64,000 nt of DNA. Origin: Ischnura elegans. Its lineage: Eukaryota > Arthropoda > Insecta > Odonata > Coenagrionidae. The DNA lies in contig NC_060246.1 of the NCBI RefSeq assembly GCF_921293095.1, positions 138,694,198 through 138,758,197 on the forward strand, in the 5' to 3' direction. The notes beneath the pieces are model-generated. The model did not search any database and was not told where the DNA came from. It saw nothing but the letters and a program-made list of their open reading frames with translations. Below are positions 13,101 to 21,000 of this stretch, one piece after another (position 1 is the stretch's first letter; each line of letters begins with the position of its first letter). A program made the translations under genes and the position numbers.

Positions 13101-16100
13101 TATAGGGGAAGGTCCTCTAGTCTAAGAAATAAGAAGGCAAGTGGTGGTACCATGCAGACAATGGGCAAGATTGGAGCTGGTCTTACGAGGAGAAGCATTG
13201 GAGGCGGTGGACCAGTTTGTTTATCTCGGGAGCATAATAAAATCAGATGGGAGGAGTAAAAAGGAAATAATTACATGAATCAACCGGAACCATTTAGCCT
13301 TCAACAAGAAAAACTATTCACCCGCAGCAACATTAATTATTTTCCCGACTAGTAGTCATTGGCGTCGACTTCATGGGGCTTGAGGGGCTCGAACCCCCTC
13401 AAAAATTCGTCATGGGTGAGAGGAAAAAATGTTCCAGGCTTGTCGATTTTCCCCGGAGTGTCCAGATATCGATATTCGAGTTTTCAGGGCTCTAATTTTT
13501 TTTCATATGACTTTTCTAAAACGGTCAAAAAACTTAACTCACTACTTATAAAATTTCAGGGGTCAAGATCCCCGGTTTGGGCACCCCCAATATTTTTTGT
13601 AAGTCGGCATCCCTGCTAGTAGTAGAACTTCAGTGTACCTATGCATTTTTTATTTGAGCAATATATGGGGGACAGTTACAGGGTGCGTTCCGAAAGTAAA
13701 GCAATTATTTAAAAGAAAGGAATTTATTGAACAGATTTGCTCAAACAATTTAAATTCTTCATAGTAAAGCCCTTGAGCTTCTACATATTTTTTCCAGCGA
13801 CTCTGCTATGGCCAGTGCGCGCTGAGGAAGGCTTCTTCGGGGACGTGTCGCAAGGTCCCCGTCACGACAGATTTTCTCTCTTATATGTACGAAAAATGGG
13901 TTCATTTCAGGGCTGCCTTAATCCAAGGTAACAGAAAAAAGTCCGCTCGGGCGACTTCAGGACTATTGCGGGGTTGCGCAGCGTTTGAACCTCATGTTTT
14001 GCCAGGGACTCGCGGATTCGTAGCACGTGTGGCTAGGCGTGTTGTCGAGCTGGATTTGCCAGGTAGCAGAGATGTCTTCTCTCGTCCTGATGACCCTTTT
14101 CCGGAGTCTTTCCTGCACGTACATCTATATCTATATAATACCCTGCGAGCCACCTCTAAGGTGTTTGGCAGGGGGTGATTAATCAGCATGCAATAGGATT
14201 CTCACATGCACACCACACGGTACAAAAACCGTTACGTTTGCTAACAAATTATACTACCGCATTCATTCAAAGGCAACACTTGCCAACTACTCATTAAGGT
14301 TTTCTGCCAATAAAGCTAGAACACATAAAACATGCTGATAAAAATAATAAGAAAATTCAGAAACATGCATTATGGTATAAATAAGTTAATAAGCTACAAT
14401 ATAAGTAATCTAATCTATGTGTGAGTTCTAACGCTGCCGTTACAGCCTCTTATTGATCGTGTAAAAAAGACATTCTGAATCTGTCTGTTCTACAGTCTAT
14501 CTCTTATTTTATTTATATGATCTGATCTACTGTAGTATGTTGCCGTTCGTATGATATGGAAGGCTAACTTCTTCAGAAAATACACTGCTCTTGAATTTAT
14601 CCAATAGGTTTAGTCTATTTTTTCAGTCTACGGTCTGAAAGAGATTCCCATCTGAGTTTATCTGGGAGGTCAGATACTCTTACAAGAATATCGTAACGAC
14701 TTTTCACTAACCTGGCAGCTCTTCTTTGCACGCGTTCTAACTCTGTTATTAAGCCTATTTTATGAGGATTCCAAACACTGGCAGCGTATTCTAAATGGGG
14801 TCTAATGAGGGAGAAGTGGCTAATTTCTCTAACTTTGTCGTCGCTCTTTCCTAATATTCTTTTAACAAAACCCAATTTACGATTAGCTTACATTTGATAG
14901 GCAGCATTAAATGTCTAGCCTTGATAAAATAATTCCTTGTCGACCGGTGACGTCATGGCAAAATCAGCAGTGCCGGAACGCACTTTGCTGAACTTTTTCA
15001 GAAGTGAAATATTACTCTCCGTGGTTTTTAATACAACTTATTATTTAAATTCTAACACAAAATATTTTTTTTGCTACGAATATTTATATTAGTAGTTTCG
15101 AGATACCAAAATTGATAAAAGTGTGATTTGACTATTATTTCCTTTGTTTACCAGTGCCGGAACGGCGTTCCGGCGTCATGACACTACTGTTGTGGATCAC
15201 TCCTTTGCTTTCTAAGAAGACAATGTACACTGATTTCACTCTTGATTAGGTCATTCTTGCCTTTTTGGACATTGACCTCTTCCCGACCCTACCTAAAGGT
15301 CTTCACCTACCTGCTTTCCTAGTACCTACTGTTGTAGTAGTACCTACTTTCACCACCTCAAAAAATTTTAGTAGGGCAGAGCAGAGTCCTCGTAAGCCTC
15401 AAGAATTATTTTGTTTGTCTCCTCGGGAGATTTTTTTAGTTTCTCACAAAACTTTTCTCGATCGTCGATCCCATTTATTTTGGCGAGACGGTAAGCGCGT
15501 AGAGGTTTACAATAACTGACGTCCTGCCGCTCCCTCAGCTTGGAGAGCGTTGAGACTGGTTTTGCGGCAAAGCTTAACATCTACCCCACCTACTTTAAGA
15601 GGTATAATCCCACTCAGACCAATAGGAGCGTCGCAGGAAATTCAAATGCATTACTTTCGGAACGCACCCTATATTTTGAAAATAATATCGAATATACCCG
15701 GACTTAAACTGCTATGTTCCGCACATCCAAAAAAATATCGAAATTAATATGATGGTAATTTTACAAACAATATTTTATAGCCTAACAACTTCGACATCAT
15801 CAACCTTGGTTTCGGCACCTCTTACCATCTTCAAGGTCTAGAGTTTCATCTCCCGGATGATAGCGCTACGCGCTGTAACCATTGCCGATGTTATCGCATT
15901 TGCTAAGTTATTAAATATTGTGCGGAAACTTACTATTGATTTAATTTTAATATGTGGGCGGATGATTACCGATAAAACCAATTCCAACATGTTTAAAATA
16001 TATCAAGATTAGCCAAATTTCATTCGGATACAAACTTAGCCGTGTTATTCCTGAAATTATTTTTCTATGCATATTGCCACTGGGCTGTTCAAAGGGGGAA

Positions 16101-18016
16101 TGTGTGGTGCAAGTATCAAAATGTTGGTTGAGATAAAAAATTTGAGGGATTGTTAAAATGCAAACAATGTATCTGGAGGATGAGGGAAGTTGTTATTTTA
16201 GGAGGGAATGAGCCATCAGTATTTGGGGGTATGACCTGACTCTGGGTCAATTATATGAATGTCATAAGCGTCAACTGTGAATTGGTGCCGTATAATTTCT
16301 ACAGTCAATTCGTCCATTTATTCGACAGCAGCGTCATCAGAGCGGAGATTTGACGCCTTTGACATTTTAATAACTGACCCGCGTGTTGCAGATTCATTCT
16401 TACCCAAGAGGACTCCGATGGCGAGTGCGATGATGAAGGGCCTCCTTCGTCCGAGGTTGAGTCGGCATCTGTCAGACAGCGACCCGAGCAAGGGCGTGAG
16501 GAAGAAGCCGATGGTGGGAGACAGACCCCACACGAGAGTCATGTGGCGGTGCTCGACGCCGATCTTGAGCAGCGTGGGCGACACGAACGCCGTTTCGGCC
16601 GCATATGAAAACTCGATGCCCATCACCGCCGCCGATATCCGAATCAGCTCCGACCTCTCCTTCCGCCTGCGGACACATGATGCATTTCATCAGTTCGGCC
16701 GGATTTAATAAATTTTGGGTGTAAAATGTAGGCGGAGTTTTGGGGAGATAGGGGCAGCCTGGCTCTCTGAACTTAAATGGTAATGTGTCCGAAAAAAGTG
16801 CTAAACCTGAACATTCAAGTACAATGAAAACCAAGTCATCAAAAGTTTGAATAAATTTTAGTCTTAAGTAGTACTTAAAATGCTATTTTTAGAGGCTAAT
16901 TTAAGCAAATTTTCCCGGAACACTTAGGGGCTATTGAATATCCCCCGTTTCACTAGGGCGTGTTCCATAACCCCTCAACCCCCAGCAGGATTGCGACCCC
17001 CCCCCCCCCCCCCCCCCCCCGACATGAAGCTCTTAACTTCGCCCAAGGAACGCGGAGACGGGATCAAGCGGTTGCTTGATCCCGTCTTTGCGTTCTAAGA
17101 GCTAGACTGCGGTCAACTTAAACACATACCACTTGCTACGTGGCTGCGTCAATTTTTTTGGGCTTGTATTACAATGCTTTTGCCTATCATTATATTCAAG
17201 CCCGATCATATCTTTTGAGGAGTGGGGCTTATCATGTAAAATATTTACCACATTTCCTTTCGTAAACAAACAGGAAAGGGATCCGCGATTGATATTTCAC
17301 TTAGCCGAAAAAGAGACAAGTGTACGTACAATGATTTAGCTTATAAAATTATAAATTCACCTGGTTCCGAAAAACCTCTACCTTGTTCGTGGCGTCGCGA
17401 ATAATTTGTATTGCTAGTGTCGTTCGCTTTTCTTAGCTCTACTCTTTAATACTAAACACTCACTTCATCAAGGATGCATATCACGTATAGTTATAGTGAA
17501 GTCCAACTAAAGGTCCAGCTGTATGGCATATTTAGGTATAAACATTTTGTAGGTAACACAATGTTAGTGATTGCTAGTATTTACCTCTGCCGCTAGAAGA
17601 GGTGATTTCTCGATATATACGGTAAAATGAAGGGGGATATCAAGGAATCAAAAATAATCATGTACCTTGCTAATATTGATCATTGGTTTTATGTAAATTG
17701 CTATTTTCGATGTTAAGTAATATTTTTTTCTATGTACTCAATCATAAATCAGGTTCCATTACCTTTTAAGTTAAACTCATGATTTTTAAGAAATGTGTGA
17801 ATGAACAGTAATGACATCAATTGTATTATATCCCGACATTTACCGGTAAATGTGAGAGAAATCGCTTGGATCCGCCTTTCCAGGTTCGGATTGGCGCATT
17901 GCCATTCCCCGGATACCTCCGCCTTCCTTGAACTCGGCATATTTGTTTTTGGCGTCATCTCTGATGGAATGGAGGCGTCCAATGACGCCCTGATACTCGT
18001 GGAGTTTGTCCGTCAT
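918..18016 (-). CDS. Slc45: SLC45-family proton/sugar cotransporter, complete, 11 coding exons
   Basis: Major facilitator protein expected to move sugar with protons across a membrane. Exons in coding order: 18016-17844, 16666-16404, 12825-12583, 10392-10291, 9662-9523, 7505-7359, 6432-6286, 4624-4433, 2753-2623, 2120-1946, 1136-918. Each junction is GT-AG with matching phase; the total is 1932 nt, 643 aa, near the usual family length. Seen in the protein: the MFS loop motif GSLSDRCRLNLGRRR (residues 119-133), followed by PFI as in SLC45 (RRRPFI), DFDADACQSP in the fourth-helix region, EDHARGLSTFTIMAGLGG after it, LFTMPYLLVAHYH in helix 9-10, and RGLGTDVAIV near the C-terminus. The central loop (about residues 290-420) is hydrophilic and Pro/Ala/Ser-rich. 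The start is the first Met of the first exon; it lies two bases after a likely acceptor (TAG at 18021-18019), so an untranslated 5' exon is likely upstream. Family call is firm; the exact sugar is not readable from sequence. Confidence 0.93.
1604..1908. mobile_element. hAT-like non-autonomous element in last SLC45 intron
   Basis: About 305 bp with imperfect inverted ends: CAGTGGTGCAGC on the left and the reverse complement of GCTGCGCCCCTG on the right, each next to G or C runs. The flanks TGATCAAA (1596-1603) and TGATCAAT (1907-1914) match at 7 of 8, as an 8-bp hAT target duplication would, though the exact boundary is uncertain by one or two bases. No coding capacity. Confidence 0.55.
1946..2120 (-). 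CDS. Slc45: SLC45 coding exon 10 (helices 9-10)
   Basis: Residues 513-571: ARAVYVGGQLVYCSGMIMM, then VAVLLFSWSAGVMYSTLFTM and PYLLVAHYHASGT. Acceptor CTTTCAG, donor ACA/GTGAGT. The last motif is a strong SLC45 signature. Confidence 0.94.
2623..2753 (-). CDS. Slc45: SLC45 coding exon 9 (helix 8)
   Basis: Residues 470-513, AEDGSAERELYEEGVRFGCW to IEKLVKRFK. Acceptor CTTTCAG, donor CAA/GTAAGC. The GCWGM motif in the helix-8 region is conserved in the family. Confidence 0.93.
3634..4315. mobile_element. Tigger/pogo-like non-autonomous element in SLC45 intron 8
   Basis: The left end has CAGTTCACTCCCAATTATCC; the right end, read in reverse, has CAGCAGACTCCCGATTATCC, an inverted pair resembling pogo/Tigger termini. 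TA lies at both outer borders. The interior (about 0.6 kb) has no transposase. It contains a GC-richer part (3880-4130) starting near AAGGCCTGGTTACA, a phrase seen again near 23.36 and 25.27 kb. Confidence 0.55.
4433..4624 (-). CDS. Slc45: SLC45 coding exon 8 (helix 7)
   Basis: Residues 406-469. Holds SQYLSSIVVMPPSLRILCAT, then helix 7 (NLFCWMAHVCYSLYFTDFV) and GEAVYGGNPK, all typical of SLC45. Acceptor TCCCATAG, donor AAG/GTTTGT. Confidence 0.93.
5070..5495. other. GC-rich, CpG-rich block of unknown nature in SLC45 intron 7
   Basis: Sharp rise in GC inside AT-rich intron. Two near-repeats, GTTCGCGCAATCCGGCCCG and GTTCGCGCAACCCGGCCCG, lie about 30 bp apart at the left end. The right end passes into ACAGTTTTTAAATAAAT, which might be a degraded A-rich tail. 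It is not a recognisable exon of the transporter. It could be a short retroposed element. Confidence 0.3.
5584..5845. mobile_element. degraded hAT-like element with C-tract
   Basis: The left end, CAGGCAGATGTAAGGGGGG, is followed by a C tract. The right end in reverse has GCGAATCCAAGATTTTTTCC followed by a G run, resembling the CAGTGGCGGATCC-type ends seen elsewhere. No matching target duplication was found, so the borders are tentative. Confidence 0.3.
6286..6432 (-). CDS. Slc45: SLC45 coding exon 7 (central loop)
   Basis: 49 codons, phase 0 at both ends (residues 357-405), WDSVTEGNAEGVESSSGG to PSGGGTAPTM. Acceptor TTAAACAG, donor ATG/GTAACA. Hydrophilic Gly/Ser/Ala-rich loop. Removing it, exon 6 or both would keep the frame. 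Confidence 0.8.
7101..7336. repeat. 118-bp tandem duplication in SLC45 intron 6
   Basis: Copy 1 begins at 7101 and copy 2 at 7219, both opening CATTCATTGCCCATTATTAG. They differ at only a few positions. The second copy ends about 22 bp short of exon 6. Confidence 0.88.
7359..7505 (-). CDS. Slc45: SLC45 coding exon 6 (central loop, proline run)
   Basis: 49 codons, phase 0 at both ends (residues 308-356): VRREAMSLTSPVAAV then a polar segment ending in seven prolines. Acceptor ATTACAG, donor CCA/GTAAGT. Low complexity, so the sequence alone would not identify it; support comes from the phase fit, good splice sites and the known long loop between helices 6 and 7. Confidence 0.82.
7506..9522. other. 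SLC45 intron 5
   Basis: About 2 kb of intron, with a somewhat GC-richer patch at 8790-8990. Open frames on both strands there overlap and resemble no family I know. No repeat recognised. Confidence 0.5.
9523..9662 (-). CDS. Slc45: SLC45 coding exon 5 (helix 6 and start of central loop)
   Basis: Residues 261-307: AMLGGHVRAVFTLITFIF and ITCVSVTVSSFKEIPLEILE, ending GVELEK. Acceptor TTCCTCAG, donor GAAG... as GAGAAG/GTAATC. Confidence 0.92.
10291..10392 (-). CDS. Slc45: SLC45 coding exon 4 (helix 5)
   Basis: Residues 227-261, EDHARGLSTFTIMAGLGG and GYALGGINWDATALG. The first stretch is one of the most conserved in the family. Acceptor CTTCCAG, donor TTGG/GTACGA. Confidence 0.93.
10393..11800. 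other. SLC45 intron 3, distal part
   Basis: Very AT-rich from 10560 to 10720, mixed composition beyond. No element or exon supported. Confidence 0.45.
11805..11930 (+). repeat. dispersed repeat, copy 1 of 2 (other at 16245-16370)
   Basis: Shares GGTCAATTATA, the GTATAATT...CTA.TGTCAATCGTC region and a final AGATTTGACG block with 16245-16370 in the same order and orientation. Family unknown. Confidence 0.5.
11957..12225. mobile_element. small terminal-inverted-repeat element
   Basis: The left end, TTCAAGGCCATAGCGAGCGG, is mirrored on the right by the reverse complement of CCGCTCGCTGAGCCTTGAA. About 270 bp, no coding capacity. No clear target duplication. It lies about 50 bp from the next element. 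Confidence 0.5.
12276..12565. mobile_element. hAT-like MITE with perfect 8-bp target duplication beside exon 3 donor
   Basis: 290 bp flanked by identical ATTTCGTG at 12268-12275 and 12566-12573. The ends form an imperfect inverted repeat: CAGGGATGGATTTAG against CATGGGCGGATTCAG. No coding capacity. On the gene strand the insertion begins about ten bases into intron 3, just past the GTGAGT donor at 12582-12577. Confidence 0.8.
12583..12825 (-). CDS. Slc45: SLC45 coding exon 3 (helix 3 end, loop, helix 4)
   Basis: Residues 146-227. Begins LILVPNGEDMGYAMGD, then a proline-rich extracytoplasmic loop with an N-glycosylation sequon (NAT), then helix 4 (FFTILGTVLLDFDADACQSP) and RAYLLDVTVP. Acceptor CCGGAAG/GG is the weakest in the gene (C/G in its tract) but is fixed by phase. 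Donor CCCG/GTGAGT sits nine bases from a transposon insertion. Very GC-rich. Confidence 0.88.
13140..13330 (+). mobile_element. LINE fragment, distal part of a reverse transcriptase ORF
   Basis: Plus-strand translation contains ALEAVDQFVYLGSIIKSDGR followed by SKKEIIT, a sequence typical of the C-terminal part of RTE/Jockey-type LINE polyproteins. In-frame stops follow. Truncated at both ends. Confidence 0.65.
13359..13620. mobile_element. probable degraded hAT-like element
   Basis: Opens TTGGCGTCGACTTCATGGGG followed by a G-rich then C-rich stretch, and closes with CCCCAATATTTTTTGTAAGTCGGCATCC. This is the same style of G/C-tract-bearing ends as several other elements here. Borders are unclear. 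Confidence 0.3.
14112..14930 (-). mobile_element. 5'-truncated CR1/L2-like LINE inserted in the mariner
   Basis: The minus-strand frame 14875-14615 reads GFVKRILGKSDDKVREISHF and RPHLEYAASVWNP, then VQRRAARLVKSRY, the post-polymerase tail common in arthropod LINEs. Downstream, the 3' UTR ends in CCAAACACC, GGTGGCTCGCAGGGTATTAT and a TAGATA-type short repeat. The same 3' end occurs at 38.6 kb and 54.4 kb. Confidence 0.8.
14943..15185. mobile_element. small TIR element nested in the mariner
   Basis: Ends share GTCATG and GTGCCGGAACGC in inverted order (GCAGTGCCGGAACGCAC on the left, CCGGAACGGCGTTCCGGCG on the right). About 240 bp, no coding capacity, possibly hAT-type. Confidence 0.45.
16245..16370 (+). 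repeat. dispersed repeat, copy 2 of 2 (other at 11805-11930)
   Basis: Aligns in order with 11805-11930. Its right end stops about 30 bp before the donor of SLC45 exon 2 on the opposite strand. Confidence 0.5.
16404..16666 (-). CDS. Slc45: SLC45 coding exon 2 (helices 1-3)
   Basis: Residues 58-146, from RRKERSELIRISAAV through helix 1 (MGIEFSYAAETAFVSP), helix 2, the loop motif with LGRRRPFI, and the start of helix 3. Acceptor TCCGCAG, donor TTGG/GTAAGA. Markedly GC-rich compared with exons 4-11 and with the flanking introns. Confidence 0.93.
16997..17020. repeat. 24-base poly-C tract
   Basis: Uninterrupted run of C on the plus strand following AGCAGGATTGCGA, probably the homopolymer of another degraded element end. 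Confidence 0.9.
17048..17095. repeat. near-perfect hairpin, 22-bp arms, 4-base loop
   Basis: GAACGCGGAGACGGGATCAAGC, with twenty Watson-Crick and two G-T pairs, folds onto GCTTGATCCCGTCT TTGCGTTC around a GGTT loop. It lies inside SLC45 intron 1 just beyond the poly-C tract. Confidence 0.9.
17844..18016 (-). CDS. Slc45: SLC45 coding exon 1 (N-terminal cytoplasmic tail)
   Basis: Codes residues 1-57 plus two bases of Arg58, starting MTDKLHEYQG and ending SDFSHIYR at donor CCG/GTAAAT. Charged and without a membrane segment, as expected for the tail before helix 1. A pyrimidine-rich tract ending in TAG lies directly upstream of AAATG, so this is probably the first coding but not the first transcribed exon. 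Confidence 0.82.
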
Positions 18017-18019
18017 TTC

Positions 18020-21000
18020 TAGGCAGGATTGGGGGTCGCAGAAGATGGAGATGATTGCCCGTCAGGCGACTGCAAAGAGAATGCAGGATTTTGTATCTGA
18101 ATATCCGTGCAAGTTGTCGAAGTTTAAATATTTTAACATTCCTCATTTAAATTTAAAATTTTTAAATATTTGCAACCCTTCTTTTTAAAGCAAAAAATAA
18201 ATAAAAATTAGTCTACCATATGCATTCTTTAAAATAACCCATCTCAATTTTATTTATACAGGTAACTGTGTGCTAATCAAATTTTATCATTTTTAAGTAA
18301 CTCGTAGAGTTAAAGTGTTTTTAGTACTTTTTATTTTTCCATCGTCTAGGAAATGAATATTTTCTTATAACTATTATCTTAATGCTAAGGATAAAATCAT
18401 TTCTTAAGCATCGTAAAAATTAAAATCGAAAAAGCTCTCCAACTCAAGGAATTTTTCATTTAATAAAATAGAGACAAAGGAAACGGATGGTTCAATTAAA
18501 TTTTAGAGTCTTAGTTCATACTTATACGCTGATCATTTAGCTCTTTCTTCTTTCATTTAGAATACGTTAAAAAGAGAAGTTGATTGTAGAGCAACAGATA
18601 CAAATAGGCATTACAAAATAAGGACATAGATTGATACAGACCTGGATCTTCTCAGGATCACATAAAAAGATGAATTCCACGGAGTATCAAGTGAAAGGGC
18701 ATGTCAGAAATGCCGCTTAATCACTATTAACATCCGGAGTCACCAGCTTCCTCCAAGACATCCCGGAAGCCGGAGCACGTCTTGACGAAAAGATCATGGC
18801 GTCGTCTGATGCGCTTAAGGAAGCGTCATGGAGTAATTGAGGGACCTGCCTGTGCCTGGGAAGGGGTTTCACCCTTCCTCAGGACTCAGCACGTTGATGC
18901 CAACCTAAAGGTGATTAAGGAGAAATTGTATTTCATTTCTTTGTTTTAAAATCAGGCGTATACTTCCACTGAATGAAATAGCTTTCCTGACTTAGAGAGC
19001 AATATTTAAGCAAGATATTCTGTCCAGGAGATTACAAATACTTTTACCACACATTACGGGTAAAAGAAGTAAATAATAAAAGAATCCTGTTTACTTATTT
19101 TTACCTGGCGGTATCACAATTATTTCACTTAAAGCTAGCAACTAAATGATGCCGCTTTTTATTCCGGCTTCTATTAGCAACTCTTTATTGATGGCGGAAT
19201 CATTGGATTGTATGATCAAATTTTTATCCTTAGCTAAAAATGTAGGAAATTTCTTGAATTTTATTTAGCTCTTTCAAATAAGTCGCGTAATATTTGTAGT
19301 TATTTCCAATTTTAGTACTGAAGTAATGAACAAGTTGTAGTTATCCGGCGAATACCACTAATGCGGAGATGAATTTTATATCTTTGTTTTATTAGCGAGA
19401 ATAATTAGTTGGTCTCGTGGGTATATTTTTTCTAACGAATGCCTAGAAAATACAGTGTAAAGGGCAACACGTGGAAAACTAAATTTTAGAGGTTTTTACT
19501 TGAGGCCAATTAAAATACGTCAGCTTTCCAAATCTTTTTGTCCTCCCTAGGAAAGATTCGACGGAGGGAATAGAATTGCCGCGCCCGCCAATGAACGTCG
19601 AGACTTCATAATGCGACTTTAATTGGGTCCCGAGAGGAATCAATCTCTTGAAAAGAATAGTGTCACGAAAGGGAGGCCGGGAAAAAGCGAAGGGGAGGGT
19701 GGACATTTTTTGTCGAAGTCAAAGGAAAGCAATCAAAAGCGTAGCGATTGTTGTGGATGTTGAACTTACTTTGGAGAATCTCCGCAGCTGTGACCATAGG
19801 GCTGTGGTGCTGAGCGAAGAAAATGAGTGTGTGCCAACAGAGTGGATCGAGTTAAATGGGAGACAGACGGAAAGAGGGTGACGGAATGGGACCTGGTCGT
19901 GTTGTGTGTCGTACTCTGGTCTTTCAATGGAGAAGGACTTAAGTTTGATGAGAAGAAAGGCTTACGGCGAAAGACTGTGGACCTAGAGAGGGGTTTTTCT
20001 AATTTTGTGAGTGAAAGGGGATGAAGAAAGATGAATTGACAAGGAAAATGCCGATGAAGCCTGTTCCGGAGATATCAAGTCAGGAAAATAATCACCAAGG
20101 CGAAGCAAATTATCTCTGTCACATGCCTAGAAATGTTACGAAGCGAATCTCTAGATAGCCATTTCTAATAGAATCGAATCCCATCTTCACAAATCGAAAC
20201 GAAGCGAGTCTGATGAATTTAAAAAGAAATGTCGCGATACACATCCCTCACTTTTATTTTACTAGCATCGACCATGATTTCAGCATTTTATTATAGTTTC
20301 CAAGGTTTTATTATCTTGGATGCATTGAAACTATAGTCGTAACTTAAGAATAAAAAGTTGGGAATATACGACGCGAGGCTAGAGGTCCATTTCCAATCAT
20401 GGTCCATTCATTCATGGTTCATTCATGATTCCAAAAAAAACCTTAAAAGTTATACTGTAAAGCTGATAAAATTTTGGAACGGAATCGATACAAACTGTAA
20501 GTATGCTAAAGAAAATATAAATGCTTCGGCAGTAAAAGGGTAAAGAATTTTTGTTGGACAGTTTGAATATTGAATTAGCAGAAAAGTTAAAATTTTCCCG
20601 AACGGATTATAACCTCAGTTGACCAAGGCTGTTTTTAGAAAAAAATTGGCAGGGGTTGAGGGTTTCATTTGAAGAGAAGGTACCTTTGGAGAGGTTACGC
20701 TTAGCACCGTATCTTCCGAGCATGCTTGTTGCTTTGAGCTCCCAGACCTCGCTGCGGCCTGCAGTTGACCTGTTAAATAACATTGCGAATGGTCAATGTT
20801 CCGATCTGGAAGCAAATCCTACTGATTCTAATATATAGAAAAATTCAGCACCATGATTGCACCAAATTCAGCACCATTCAGCACCAAATTTGATCAACTT
20901 CCGATTTTGAGACTTGAAGAATTAATTTTTTTAAACCTGCCGTCTTCGATGGATGGGTAGCGCGGCTTAATGATTACGATTTTCTTTGCCAAACATGAAA

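Larger units (their letters stand above)
13679..15671 (-). mobile_element. mariner-family DNA transposon, interrupted by a LINE and a small element
   Basis: Terminal inverted repeats AGGGTGCGTTCCGAAAGTAA stand at both ends, with TA at 13677-13678 and 15672-15673. Minus-strand transposase fragments are readable. N-terminal part near 15560-15368: DDREKFCEKLKKSPEETNKI and ILEAYEDSALPY. Catalytic part near 14060: QLDNTPSHTCYE, the position of the conserved DN.PSH motif. C-terminal part near 13800-13690: RWKKYVEAQGLYYEEFKLFE. Stops and frame changes are frequent and the central part is missing or displaced by inserts at about 14112-14930 and 14943-15185. Without the inserts roughly 0.9 kb remains of the usual 1.3 kb. 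Confidence 0.82.
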
